This document shows positions 55,366 to 64,000 of a stretch of 64,000 nucleotides of DNA, in pieces. Within the stretch, counting starts at the first letter, position 1; every line of letters begins with the position of its first letter. The notes under the pieces were generated by a model that did not search any database, was not told the origin of the DNA, and saw only the letters and a list, made by a program, of their open reading frames with translations. The translations under genes were made by a program, and so were the position numbers. The DNA comes from Gemmatimonadaceae bacterium (lineage in GTDB: Bacteria; Gemmatimonadota; Gemmatimonadetes; Gemmatimonadales; Gemmatimonadaceae): positions 62,001-126,000 of the forward strand of contig JABAQJ010000005.1 in NCBI GenBank assembly GCA_019186945.1. The letters run 5' to 3'.

Positions 55366-55913
55366 CTCTTCGCCGACGCGCCCTCGCCCTCCTGCTTCTT
55401 GCCGGAGCATGCCGCGGTTCCGCGCCACGGCCTCGGCAGTCGCGTCCCACCCCCGAGATGCCGATCCCTTCGGTCAGCGACCTGTCCATCTGGCCCTCGA
55501 CACTCCGCCAGGCGCAACAGGCCGCAGAAGCCGGCGACTACACCACGACCGACCGCTTGCTTGCTGCCTACGGCGTCTCGCATCCCAACTCCGCCGAGGG
55601 GGCGGAGGCGGACTTCTTCCGCGCGCTCTTCAAGGCGGATCCGGCAAACCAGGGGGTCACGCTGCGCGAACGGCTGTCTGCGTTCGATGCCTACTTGACC
55701 GGCGGTGCGGCGCTACCGCACTACGGCGAAGCGCTGGTACTCCGCCGCCTGCTCGAGACCGGCGACTCCCTTCGATCCCTGGTCGCGACGATGCGCACGA
55801 CCCATGATGAGCGTTTGCGCGCCAAGGATGAGGAGATCAAGCGCCTCTCCGACATCCTGGAAAGAACGACCGCGGAGCTCGAGCGCATCAAGCGACGGCT
55901 GGCGAAGCCGTGA
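55362..55913 (+). CDS. Lipoprotein coupled to the sensor kinase (QseG-like arrangement)
   Basis: The predicted 183-residue protein has a short lipoprotein signal (ALALLLLAGAC, Cys about residue 17), a Pro/Arg linker and a helical TPR-like middle (TLRQAQQAAEAGDYTTTDRL). A C-terminal coiled coil of about 45 residues ends the protein (RAKDEEIKRLSDILERTTAE). A kinase overlapping a lipoprotein with this helical content recalls QseG, which tunes its kinase in enterobacteria, though sequence similarity is not claimed. It faces recG tail to tail, six bases apart, with no terminator seen. Confidence 0.75.
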   Translation: MTLRRRALALLLLAGACRGSAPRPRQSRPTPEMPIPSVSDLSIWPSTLRQAQQAAEAGDYTTTDRLLAAYGVSHPNSAEGAEADFFRALFKADPANQGVTLRERLSAFDAYLTGGAALPHYGEALVLRRLLETGDSLRSLVATMRTTHDERLRAKDEEIKRLSDILERTTAELERIKRRLAKP

Positions 55914-55919
55914 AGAACC

Positions 55920-58013
55920 TTACCCGACGCGAAACAGAGCCAAAGCGCGTGCGTAGCGCTCCTGAAGCACGCGCTTCACGCCAGCATGCTCCGGTCGGCG
56001 CAGTTCCGGATCGGCTTCAAGCATCCCGGTCGCCAGCCGCAGAGCGCGCGCGTTGATAGCCTCGTCACGCAAGGGATCGGCGATGCGGAATGTCCGCTCA
56101 CCGTGCTGCCGTTCGCCGAACAGATCGCCCATGCCGCGCAACCTGAGGTCGGCGCGCGCGATCTCGAATCCATCGTCGGTGTCCGCAAGGATGTGCAGCC
56201 TGGCAGCAGACTCGCCGAACACGTCGCCGAGCAGGATGCAATACGACGCGTCGGCACCCCGCCCGACGCGACCGCGCAGCTGGTGCAGCTGCGAAAGCCC
56301 AAACCGTTCGGGATGCTCGACGACCATCACGGTGGCATTCGGCACGTCGATCCCCACCTCGATGACCGTGGTCGCGACCAGGACATCGATTGCGCCATCG
56401 CGGAACCGTCGCATGGCCGCGTCGCGCTCATCCCCCGGGAGACGACCGTGCACCAACGCAAGTCGGCGGCCGTGGAACACACCACCGGAGAGTGTCTCGT
56501 ATGCGGTCACCGCGGCCTTCAAGTCGATCTTCTCCGACTCCTCGATCACCGGGTACACGATGTATGCCTGGCGCCCGGCGTTTACCTGCGACAACACGAA
56601 CTGCAGGACGCGCTCGCGCTGGGACTCGCCGCGCAGGACGGTGGTGACGGGCTGCCGTCCCGGCGGTCGCTCGTCCAGCATCGTCAAGTCGAGGTCGCCG
56701 TAGAGGGTCAGCGCCAGCGACCGCGGGATCGGCGTCGCACTCATGACGAGCACATCGGGGGCTCCGCCCTTCTCGCCCAGGGCCGCTCGCTGCTCGACAC
56801 CGAAGCGATGCTGTTCGTCGACGATTGCGAGCCCCAGACGAGCGAATCGCGTGCGCTCCTGCACCAGGGCATGGGTGCCGATCGCCAGGACAGGCTCCGT
56901 CGACTGGAGGCGGACATCGACCTCACGTCGCGACCGGGCACTGAGCGAACCGGTGACCATTACCGGCAGGATCCCCATCGGATGCAGCAGCTTGCTGATG
57001 CTGTGCAGGTGCTGCTCGGCGAGGAGTTCGGTCGGCGCCATGAGAGCCGACTGGAATCCGTTTTCCATCGCCAAGAGCGCCGCGAACAGTGCCACCACCG
57101 TCTTGCCGCTGCCGACGTCCCCCTGGAGGAGCCTGTGCATCCGTCGCGGCGAACACATGTCGGCGACGATGTCACGGATCGCGCGCATCTGGGCGGCCGT
57201 CAGGGCGAACGGGAGCGCCTCCTTGAGCGCCGTAGTGAGCGTGCGGTGCCGCTCGAATCGGATGCCCGTGCGCGCCTCGCGAGCGATGGCATTGGCGCGA
57301 CGCTGGAGCAGCTGCACCATGAACAGCTCGTCGAACGAAAGGCGGTCCCGACCGGCTATCGCCTCTGCCAGAGTCGCAGGTCGATGCACCTGCCGGAGCG
57401 CATCGGCCAAAGGAAGCACGTCCGCGGCCCGGCGTACCGGATCCGGGAGATAGTCCACGACGAGCGGCAGGAGCGCGTCGAGATGGCGCTCGACGAGGTA
57501 ACGCAGGGTGCGCGCCGTGATGCCCTCGGTTGCCGGATACACTGCCAGAACGCGCCCGCCGGCCGTTCCCTCATCGTCACGACCCAGGTTCACGTACTCG
57601 CGCGGCACGATCTGTCGGCCATGAAAAAAACGGCACGGGCCCGTCAGTAACAACACATCTTCCTTCTCTACCGAGCGGTCGAGAAACGGCTGGCCCGGCC
57701 AGGACGCCTCGATCATTCCGCTCTCGTCGCGGATTACCGCCTGGAAAATGCGCAACCCCTTACGGGTTGGCAGGACTCCCTTCGACACGACCCGACCCAT
57801 CACCGTCACGTCCATCCCCGGTTCCACGGCAACGATGGGCATGATCGTGCTCGCGTCTTCGTAGCGGTGAGGCACGTGCCATAGCAGGTCTCCAGCCTTG
57901 CGAATGCCCAGTCGGCCCAACAGCTCCGCGCGCGGTTCTCCTACACCCTTCAGGAACTTGACGGGCATGTCGAGGCTGATGCGCCCCGCGCTCGCGCGTC
58001 GCTCGACGGCCAT
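55920..58013 (-). CDS. recG: ATP-dependent DNA helicase RecG
   Basis: The predicted 697-residue protein has an amino wedge domain (FLKGVGEPRAELLGRLGIRK, DLLWHVPHRYED). The helicase motifs are LTAAQMRAI, LLQGDVGSGKTVVALFAAL (Walker A), VDEQHRFGVEQR (DEQH box), ATPIPRSLAL, VHGRLPGDERDAAM, TTVIEVGIDVPNATVMV and QLHQLRGRVGRGADAS. It rescues stalled replication forks and branch-migrates Holliday junctions. The start is one base after the ftsY stop. Confidence 0.96.
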   Translation of the reverse strand: MAVERRASAGRISLDMPVKFLKGVGEPRAELLGRLGIRKAGDLLWHVPHRYEDASTIMPIVAVEPGMDVTVMGRVVSKGVLPTRKGLRIFQAVIRDESGMIEASWPGQPFLDRSVEKEDVLLLTGPCRFFHGRQIVPREYVNLGRDDEGTAGGRVLAVYPATEGITARTLRYLVERHLDALLPLVVDYLPDPVRRAADVLPLADALRQVHRPATLAEAIAGRDRLSFDELFMVQLLQRRANAIAREARTGIRFERHRTLTTALKEALPFALTAAQMRAIRDIVADMCSPRRMHRLLQGDVGSGKTVVALFAALLAMENGFQSALMAPTELLAEQHLHSISKLLHPMGILPVMVTGSLSARSRREVDVRLQSTEPVLAIGTHALVQERTRFARLGLAIVDEQHRFGVEQRAALGEKGGAPDVLVMSATPIPRSLALTLYGDLDLTMLDERPPGRQPVTTVLRGESQRERVLQFVLSQVNAGRQAYIVYPVIEESEKIDLKAAVTAYETLSGGVFHGRRLALVHGRLPGDERDAAMRRFRDGAIDVLVATTVIEVGIDVPNATVMVVEHPERFGLSQLHQLRGRVGRGADASYCILLGDVFGESAARLHILADTDDGFEIARADLRLRGMGDLFGERQHGERTFRIADPLRDEAINARALRLATGMLEADPELRRPEHAGVKRVLQERYARALALFRVG

Positions 58014-58946
58014 CTACTCCTCGAGCACGTCCTGGGCGAACGCCCGCGCATCGAATGGCACCAGATCGTCCGTCGTCTCGCCAACGCCAAGGAACTTCAC
58101 CGGAACATCAATAGCCTCGTGTACCGCGACCACGATGCCGCCCTTGGCAGTGCCATCCAGCTTGGTTACCACCAGGCCGGTCACGGGTACAGCGGCAGCA
58201 AATGTCTTCGCCTGCTGCACCGCGTTCTGACCTATCGTTCCATCGAGCACGAGCAGTGTCTCGTGCGGGGCAGACGGCAGTCTCCGCTGGATGACGCGCA
58301 CGACCTTGCGTAGTTCGTCCATGAGCGAACTCGAAGTGTGCAGGCGTCCAGCCGTGTCCACGACAACCACGTCCGCACCACGCGTCGTACCGGCATCGAT
58401 CGCATCGAAGGCGAGCGCGGCGGGATCGCCGCCGGCTTGTCCACCGACGAAGTCGACACCGATCCGCTCCGCCCACACCCGAAGCTGCTCGATCGCCCCC
58501 GCACGAAACGTGTCGCCAGCAGCAACCAGAACGCGCTTCCCGTCCGCCTTGAGCCGAGCCGCCAGCTTGGCAATGAATGTCGTCTTGCCGGCGCCGTTGA
58601 CGCCGATCACCAGGATGACCGTGGGCTTTCGCGACGCGAGCGCCAGTGTCGCGTCGGCACGACCGGTCCGGAGTGCCCGTTCCACGCTCTCAGCCAGTGC
58701 CCGCCGGAACTCATCCGCCGTCTTCACATCACCGCGTCGCGCTCGCGCCTCCACCTCCGACACCAGACGCAACGTGGTGGGGACGCCGAAGTCTGCATCC
58801 AGAAGAACTTCCTCGAGCTGCTCGAGCGATCCGGATTCCACACCGCCACGTGCCAGTACGGTCACGTCAGCGAGCGCGATGTCCTTGATCCGCTGCCAGA
58901 GCGAGCGCTTGGGAAGGTCGCCGGAGCGACGAAAGAGTCGAGCCAT
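58014..58946 (-). CDS. ftsY: Signal recognition particle receptor FtsY
   Basis: The predicted 310-residue protein is the NG GTPase core of FtsY: N domain LEEVLLDADFGVPTT, P-loop VIGVNGAGKTTFIAKLAARL, DTFRAGAIEQLRVWAERIGV, DTAGRLHTSS and TKLDGTAKGGIV. The acidic amino domain found in E. coli is reduced to about 20 residues here. FtsY docks ribosomes bearing SRP at the membrane. The gene lies 54 bp after the VWA-like gene. Confidence 0.96.
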   Translation of the reverse strand: MARLFRRSGDLPKRSLWQRIKDIALADVTVLARGGVESGSLEQLEEVLLDADFGVPTTLRLVSEVEARARRGDVKTADEFRRALAESVERALRTGRADATLALASRKPTVILVIGVNGAGKTTFIAKLAARLKADGKRVLVAAGDTFRAGAIEQLRVWAERIGVDFVGGQAGGDPAALAFDAIDAGTTRGADVVVVDTAGRLHTSSSLMDELRKVVRVIQRRLPSAPHETLLVLDGTIGQNAVQQAKTFAAAVPVTGLVVTKLDGTAKGGIVVAVHEAIDVPVKFLGVGETTDDLVPFDARAFAQDVLEE

Positions 58947-59000
58947 CGTCGGATAAGCTAGCGGGCGCGCGTCATGCGCCCAGAACCACGGATTGAAGCG

Positions 59001-60794
59001 TCAGCGGAGACCCAGACGCCGACGCAGAATCCACTCCGCACACAGGGCAGCGATCAGCAGGGCGAAGACCCAGCCGAGGTTACGAAGGCGCGGTGCGTCA
59101 CCCGAGACAGCGCCACCGCCGATGGTGCCGGATTGCAAGTTCGGCCGGCGCGGCAGCATTTCAGCTGTTGCATTCACGACCAGGAGCGCGTTCCCGCCGT
59201 GAACCTTCACCTCGTAGACGCCCTCGGCCAAGGGCGGTGTGTCCGTGGTTGCCATGCCTGGTGCGAACCGGAGCATGAGCGTATCGCCACTATCCATGCC
59301 ACGCCTGACGAGTACCGCCTGCACCAGAGTGTCGGCACCGCTCCCGCGACGCCAGCGGATCGCATCGCCTGAGCGCACCAGCCCAGTGACCGGTACGGCG
59401 GCACGCAGGTCCGAGTGCTCCGCTGCCATCCAATCGAGCAGACTTCCCCACAGCGCCGTGTGAATACCGACACCAACGCCACCGCGAAAACGCCACCGCC
59501 AGAAGCCCGAGGCACCCACAACCACGACACGTCGCGGCTGCTCCCAACCGACGATCGCCACGCGTCGCTCCAGTCTCCGCGCTCGACGCGTCTCCAGCAC
59601 ATCCCACTCCCCTGCCGGAACGTTCGGGCTTACCTCGAGCGGGGGAAGCGAATCCCAGCTGGAACCGGTTAGCGCAGCGGCCACAGGCGACGGCGGGGCG
59701 CCCGTCGCATACCACTCTCCTGTCGCCTGCGTTGGCGGCGCCATCAGCATCAGCGAGCCCCGCGAACTGGCGCGTGGCTCCCCGAACACCGCCGTATCGC
59801 CGTGTATCACCAGCACCGGGGCATCCTTCGCCCAGCGTCGCACCTGATCCTCCGTGACCGATGCCAGCGTCCCTTCCTCGCGCCAGACACCAGGCGCCAC
59901 GCGAAAGAACCCGCGCGTCGGCAACGCCACGGTCCCCCGCAGGACGGTCGCCAGCTCCCGCACATCGAGGTCGGGTGATGTGGACACGAAGACAGCCCCG
60001 GCGCCAGGAGCCAAGTCGATCGCTACCGCCACAGTATCGTTCCGCGGCTCGACGTCGCCGGGAACAGACACGACCGCTCGCAGCAGCGCCGGCCCCGCGA
60101 TAGCCGGAACAACGAACCGCGTCCGGAGCGTGCGTTCCGCGTACGCACCCAACGAATCGAGAACGATCGAGGGGGCCAACCGGTCGGCGAGTGTGACCTG
60201 CAGCCGTCCGGGAGGCGAGCCGGTGCTGCCAGCCGCAACGGTCACCAGTACCTCCAGCGAATCGCCCGTCACCACCGCGCTCGGCGCGCGAACGTCCGTG
60301 ACTGCTGCGTCCAGACCCGCTGCTGGTGGACCGACAACGATGCGTGAGCCAGCCGGCAGGGCACCCAGCGCCGCGGCATCATCGACTTCCCCGTCCGTGT
60401 AGACCGCCAGCGGACGCCCGGTGGCGAGAGCATGTTCGACGAGAGGACGCACACGCGAAGCACGGTCCGACGCGACTGGCGGCGACGACGCGCCGCGTAC
60501 CGAATCTCCGAATACAAGGACGGAATCTACGGCCTCATCTTCTGCAGCCTTCCACGCAGCAATGAACGCCGCAGAATCCCGGCTCCGCCGCCAACTCGAG
60601 CTCACATCCAAAGCGACCAGCCGTGGAGAAACCCGCTGGCGACCGGCGGTTGCGTCGAGAAGCAAGGCCACGCTGCCTGCCACGGCGACGAAACGCGCCA
60701 ACGCGGCCACGCGCGCCAGTCCAGCGGAATGCCATCCGTAGGCCAGCCACGCTGCAACAAGCCCCGCGGCGACGGCAATCGCCCAGATCAGCAT
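59001..60794 (-). CDS. VWA-like membrane protein of unknown function
   Basis: The predicted 597-residue protein has amino-terminal membrane helices (to about residue 50) and then a beta/alpha domain with RLVALDVSSSWRRS, a MIDAS-like DxSxS. Ig-like and Rossmann-like regions follow. A last membrane helix lies near residues 570-590 (LGWVFALLIAALCAEWIL) with a short basic tail. This layout resembles BatA-type or glutamine-amidotransferase-like membrane proteins of large outer-face assemblies. It lies between ftsY and an M23 peptidase. The function is not known. Confidence 0.72.
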   Translation of the reverse strand: MLIWAIAVAAGLVAAWLAYGWHSAGLARVAALARFVAVAGSVALLLDATAGRQRVSPRLVALDVSSSWRRSRDSAAFIAAWKAAEDEAVDSVLVFGDSVRGASSPPVASDRASRVRPLVEHALATGRPLAVYTDGEVDDAAALGALPAGSRIVVGPPAAGLDAAVTDVRAPSAVVTGDSLEVLVTVAAGSTGSPPGRLQVTLADRLAPSIVLDSLGAYAERTLRTRFVVPAIAGPALLRAVVSVPGDVEPRNDTVAVAIDLAPGAGAVFVSTSPDLDVRELATVLRGTVALPTRGFFRVAPGVWREEGTLASVTEDQVRRWAKDAPVLVIHGDTAVFGEPRASSRGSLMLMAPPTQATGEWYATGAPPSPVAAALTGSSWDSLPPLEVSPNVPAGEWDVLETRRARRLERRVAIVGWEQPRRVVVVGASGFWRWRFRGGVGVGIHTALWGSLLDWMAAEHSDLRAAVPVTGLVRSGDAIRWRRGSGADTLVQAVLVRRGMDSGDTLMLRFAPGMATTDTPPLAEGVYEVKVHGGNALLVVNATAEMLPRRPNLQSGTIGGGAVSGDAPRLRNLGWVFALLIAALCAEWILRRRLGLR

Positions 60795-60834
60795 CGACCG
60801 GTGCGGCCGTCAAACCGTGCGTCGTTTGCGCAGT

Positions 60835-62091
60835 TCAATTGTTCTCGTTCACGGCCACGATCGGTGCATCGCGCTGGATGAGCGCGAGATACCGCGACTT
60901 CGCGGCATTGAAACGCGCCCGTTCGGATGCGTCGAGCGGCGCCCCGCTCTGGTAGTCAAGGGCAGTCCGTGGGTTCTTCTGGACTCCGCCGACAAGAACC
61001 TCGAAATGCAGGTGCGGAGCCGTAGCCAGTCCGGTCGCGCCCACGTAGGCGACGGTCTCGCCAATGCTGACACGCACGCCACGACGGACACCCTTGGCGA
61101 ATCCGCGAAGGTGCCCGTACCGGCTCAGCGCTCCGTTGCCATGCCGGATCTCAATCACATTCCCGAAGCCGCCCTTCCACCCTGCGTAGGCCACGACACC
61201 GTCACCGATCGCACGCACCGGCGTACCGCTGGCGGCCGAATAGTCCGTCCCCTTGTGCTGACGCCAAACGCCAAGAATAGGATGCTTCCGCATGCCAAAG
61301 ACCGACGAGATGCGCCTGAACTGCAGCGGCGCGCGAAGGAACGTCGCTTCCATCGACCGGCCATCCTGATCGTAATAGCGCACGCCGCCGGACGAGGACT
61401 CGTGACGAATTGCATCGACGACTCGCTTTCCGCTCGCGTACTCCACCGCCAGTACACGACCTACGCGCATCGCGCCCGCGGGACCGACATTGCGCTCCAG
61501 CAGAACCGAAAACGCATCGCCCGGCTGCAGGTCGCGGCTCATATCCAGGCGGTAGTCGAAAATGTCCGCAACCTCCCAAGCCAGTTCCGTGCGTAACGAC
61601 GGCGTCAGCGGCGCCGATGCCTTTTCCAGGGCATCGTACAGCGAACTCGCGATGCGACCGTTTACGACCATGGTGTCGACAGTCCAGGGCAATCGCTCCT
61701 CCCGACTTACCCATCCGCTGTCGGATCTCGAAAGATGCAAGAGACGATCGACACCCAGGCGGAGCGTGATGAACCGCGGCACTGAATCGGTCGGATCCTG
61801 GCCGATAGTCACCGTCATGCCAGCGGGAACTCGGCGCGCGTCGAGTGTGGTGGCCGCCCCGAGCACGCCATTCACCTCAGGCGTTGACAGCCCGCCGCGC
61901 GCCAGCAGCGCCCCAAGCGTCTCGCCACGCTCCAGTGTATCGATCCGCTCGACACGGCCGGAAGCGAACGATGCGCCGTCCAGCAGCTCGGCCGGACGGC
62001 GCTCGGGGAGGGGGGTTGTGATTCGCAACGCCCCCACGGCGAGTAGCGCCACCGCCACCCACGCGATGGCGCGCGCTCCTGCGGTCTTCAA
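60835..62091 (-). CDS. M23-family murein metallopeptidase
   Basis: The predicted 418-residue protein has an amino membrane anchor and a LysM-like segment ([20 protein letters not shown]). A beta-rich middle leads to a C-terminal LytM domain: [20 protein letters not shown] (metal His and Asp), [14 protein letters not shown] and [16 protein letters not shown] (HxH). It probably cleaves peptidoglycan cross-bridges at the periplasmic face, and its position right after ftsZ suggests a role in division. It overlaps the ftsZ stop by ATGA. Confidence 0.92.
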   Translation of the reverse strand: MKTAGARAIAWVAVALLAVGALRITTPLPERRPAELLDGASFASGRVERIDTLERGETLGALLARGGLSTPEVNGVLGAATTLDARRVPAGMTVTIGQDPTDSVPRFITLRLGVDRLLHLSRSDSGWVSREERLPWTVDTMVVNGRIASSLYDALEKASAPLTPSLRTELAWEVADIFDYRLDMSRDLQPGDAFSVLLERNVGPAGAMRVGRVLAVEYASGKRVVDAIRHESSSGGVRYYDQDGRSMEATFLRAPLQFRRISSVFGMRKHPILGVWRQHKGTDYSAASGTPVRAIGDGVVAYAGWKGGFGNVIEIRHGNGALSRYGHLRGFAKGVRRGVRVSIGETVAYVGATGLATAPHLHFEVLVGGVQKNPRTALDYQSGAPLDASERARFNAAKSRYLALIQRDAPIVAVNENN

Positions 62092-63299
62092 TCCATCTGT
62101 CTCCGGATGAACGTCGGGATATCCATATCCGTCAGTTCGCCTTGGTCGACCCTGCTCTGGCTCGTGCCAGGTGGTACGACCCGTCGCACTCCTTCCCCTG
62201 GTGCCGGAGGCGGAACTGCTGGGCGGGTCGCGTTCTGATACGCGCGAGTAGTGGCGGTGCGTTGGCTGATGGGAATGACGTTGCGAGGCGCCGAGTTCGG
62301 AATGCCTGCGCTGGCTACCGCCGCTGGGGTCTGGCCCAGCGCCCGATCGAACCCGGTTGCGATTACCGTCACCCGAATCTCACCCTGCATCGCCGGTTCG
62401 TGGACCGCTCCGAAGATGATTTCGGCCTCATCGCCCGCAGCGTCGTGAACGATCTCCGAGATCTGGGTCACTTCGCCGAGGGACAGGTCGCCGCCCCCGG
62501 TGATGTTGAGCAGCACACCGCTGGATCCGTTGATCGACACATTGTCCAGCAATGGGGACGAAATCGCCTGCTGTGCAGCCTCCATCGCTCGGTTCTCGCC
62601 ACGCCCGATCCCCGTTCCCATCAGGGCAGACCCGCCGTTAGCCATCACCGTTCGCACATCCGCGAAGTCGACATTCACGAGGCCGGTTTTCGAGATCAGA
62701 GTGGAAATGCCCTGTGTTGCGTGCAACAGCACCTCGTCCGCCTTCTTGAGTGCGTCGCCGAACGGTATTCCCTTGCCGACGACCGCCAAGAGGCGCTCGT
62801 TAGGGACGACGATCATGGTGTCGACGTGGGCACGCATGTCGAGGATTCCCTGCTCTGCCTGGCGCATCCGCTTTTTGCCCTCGAACAGGAAGGGCTTCGT
62901 CACGATGCCTACGGTGAGCGCGCCCGCCTCCTTGGCCAGTTGGGCGACGACCGGCGCGGCTCCGGTCCCGGTACCGCCACCCATGCCGCAGGTGACGAAA
63001 ACCAGATCGGCATTGAGCAACACGCGGCTCACTTCATCCCGGTTCTCGTCGATTGCCTGCCGGCCGATCTCCGGACGGGCACCGGCGCCGAGCCCGCGCG
63101 TCAGCTTCTTGCCGATCTGGATCTTCACATCGGACTTCGAAGCGAGGAGTGCTTGAGCATCTGTGTTGATCGAGATGAACTCGACTCCTTCCAGATGCTC
63201 CTCGATCATCCGATTGACCGCGTTCCCTCCCCCTCCTCCCACCCCGGCTACCTTCATCCGGGCGTTCTGCGACGTGCTCTCCTCAAATTCGAAGATCAT
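62088..63299 (-). CDS. ftsZ: Cell division GTPase FtsZ
   Basis: The predicted 403-residue protein has the tubulin-fold GTP sites: [53 protein letters not shown] (T7 loop). A variable linker follows, then the C-terminal peptide [13 protein letters not shown] that binds FtsA. It forms the division ring. The ATG at 63299 was preferred; an ATG at 63317 would add six residues. It lies downstream of ftsA, in the usual order. Confidence 0.97.
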   Translation of the reverse strand: MIFEFEESTSQNARMKVAGVGGGGGNAVNRMIEEHLEGVEFISINTDAQALLASKSDVKIQIGKKLTRGLGAGARPEIGRQAIDENRDEVSRVLLNADLVFVTCGMGGGTGTGAAPVVAQLAKEAGALTVGIVTKPFLFEGKKRMRQAEQGILDMRAHVDTMIVVPNERLLAVVGKGIPFGDALKKADEVLLHATQGISTLISKTGLVNVDFADVRTVMANGGSALMGTGIGRGENRAMEAAQQAISSPLLDNVSINGSSGVLLNITGGGDLSLGEVTQISEIVHDAAGDEAEIIFGAVHEPAMQGEIRVTVIATGFDRALGQTPAAVASAGIPNSAPRNVIPISQRTATTRAYQNATRPAVPPPAPGEGVRRVVPPGTSQSRVDQGELTDMDIPTFIRRQMD

Positions 63300-63458
63300 T
63301 GGGCGCGTCACCCCCATGCGACGTGAACGGTCTGACCATCGTCCAGCCGCCGAGTTATGAACACGGGCTCGAGCATAATCCGGCGGGGCATACGAAACCG
63401 CGGTCAATATAACTCGTTTCGTGCCACTGGCTACGTGCAACTAGGCAAGGCGCGCAAC

Positions 63459-63496
63459 GTGGAGAACCGCCAATTGTGGATTGGCGGGTTTTCCAC
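63459..63496. repeat. Long imperfect hairpin between ftsA and ftsZ
   Basis: The arm GTGGAGAACCGCCAAT (63459-63474) is nearly the reverse complement of 63480-63496, with one bulge and one G-T pair, around a five-base loop. It lies in the 277-bp ftsA-ftsZ space, the only unoccupied part of this cluster, 160 bases before ftsZ. It could reduce read-through from ftsA or act as an ftsZ leader element. Confidence 0.5.
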
Positions 63497-63576
63497 AAAT
63501 CCGATCCTGCGATCCTTCGACCGGTCACTCCTGGCTTCAGCGAGCCGCCGCGGGGCCACCGACGGCGCACTCCGCT

Positions 63577-64000
63577 CTAGAAGAAATCCTGCAGCCAGGC
63601 TTTGACGCGTTGAGCCAGCTTGTCGACGCCAGGGGCATTGATCGGCAGCTTCTTCGCTCCGCTTCCCGTGGAGGCTCCGATCGCGTAGCGCGTTGCGCCG
63701 TACAGTGCCAGCCCCACGGCGGTGGAGAATCGCGGCGCTTCCACCGCATCGGCCAACCCCGAGATGTTTTCCTTCGGCGAGCCGATGCGGACCCCGGTAC
63801 CGAATACGTCGGCCGCCAGCTGCGACATCCCGGGCGAGGCGGCCGCTCCTCCCGTCAGCACAATCCCCGCGCTCAGCTTGCTCAAGTACCCGGATGCTTC
63901 GATATCCCGCATAACGAGGTCGAAGATCTCGTCCATGCGCTGGTGGATGATGTGGGCCAGGAGGTCGCGCGAAATCTGTCGATCACCCTGCGCCATCGTA
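63577..64000 (-). CDS. ftsA: Cell division protein FtsA (C-terminal fragment)
   Basis: The last 140 or so codons of a gene that leaves the window at 64000. The segment GIVLTGGAAASPGMSQLAAD is the actin-fold nucleotide site, followed by VRIGSPKENISGLADAVEAP and STAVGLALYGATRY. The very end, KLAQRVKAWLQDFF, is the amphipathic membrane-targeting helix. FtsA anchors FtsZ filaments to the membrane. The gene sits immediately upstream of ftsZ on the same strand. Confidence 0.93.
   Translation of the reverse strand, partial: TMAQGDRQISRDLLAHIIHQRMDEIFDLVMRDIEASGYLSKLSAGIVLTGGAAASPGMSQLAADVFGTGVRIGSPKENISGLADAVEAPRFSTAVGLALYGATRYAIGASTGSGAKKLPINAPGVDKLAQRVKAWLQDFF

Noticed and set aside
58947-59000. 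Terminator between the VWA-like gene and ftsY
   Set aside because: The gggcgc/gcgccc pairing is only six bp with no T tail, too weak to list.
62142-63326. 394-codon plus-strand frame opposite ftsZ
   Set aside because: It is antisense to ftsZ, whose protein is fully conserved, and its own translation matches no pattern of a real protein.

Overview
The window is a gene-dense, high-GC piece of a Gram-negative (diderm) chromosome. The mix of genes points to a member of the Gemmatimonadota or a close relative: a SusC/SusD outer-membrane pair, a stand-alone C-terminal sorting-type domain, many signal-peptide proteins with beta-barrel character, a mannose-family PTS run together with HPr kinase, and short ATGA/GTGA overlaps between genes. 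This assignment is inferred from gene content, because no rRNA is present. No prophage, intact insertion sequence, CRISPR array or recently acquired island is visible.

Layout. Positions 1-4440 hold the start of a membrane sensor protein, an LspA-like peptidase, a DUF2231/TPR membrane protein and a LytS/LytTR two-component pair. Positions 4576-10626 hold a DUF2911 exported protein and a susC/susD pair that ends in a perfect 14-bp hairpin. Positions 10627-11277 are a 650-bp stretch without protein genes; it carries two tRNA-Ser genes and a short tandem repeat. Then come tadA and clpB, a small lipoprotein and a secreted sorting-type domain on either side of a shared terminator, and a minus-strand run metK - bifunctional nuclease - unknown membrane protein - recO - selB.

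Positions 21395-34978 are one tightly packed minus-strand block. Reading in the direction of transcription it runs: PfkB kinase, purM, an outer-membrane-like protein, ribD-ribE-ribBA-ribH, nusB, a glycosyltransferase, hpf, hprK, the mannose-type PTS proteins EIIA-B-C-D, HPr and enzyme I. It couples riboflavin synthesis, ribosome hibernation and a complete sugar phosphotransferase with its HPr kinase. Positions 35028-38718 hold argS (broken by a one-base frameshift), an FmdB zinc ribbon and a methylmalonyl-CoA mutase large subunit.

Positions 38833-51036 are a second long minus-strand run: alr, deoB, cdd, a lone bacterial-microcompartment vertex protein (EutN/CcmL family), a lipoprotein, an outer-membrane protein, mtaB, miaB, a ComFB-like protein, comEC, a small metallopeptidase-like protein and fbp. 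Positions 51085-64000 hold mazG, a DinB-family protein, asnS, a sensor kinase with a partner lipoprotein, recG, ftsY, a VWA-like membrane protein, an M23 peptidase, ftsZ and the end of ftsA.

The observations most worth following are these. The octamer CGTTAGGY makes up nearly half of all TTAG sites in the window. The orphan microcompartment vertex gene sits in a nucleoside-salvage cluster. The PTS operon combines hpf, hprK and a full set of EII proteins. Essential argS carries a frameshift.
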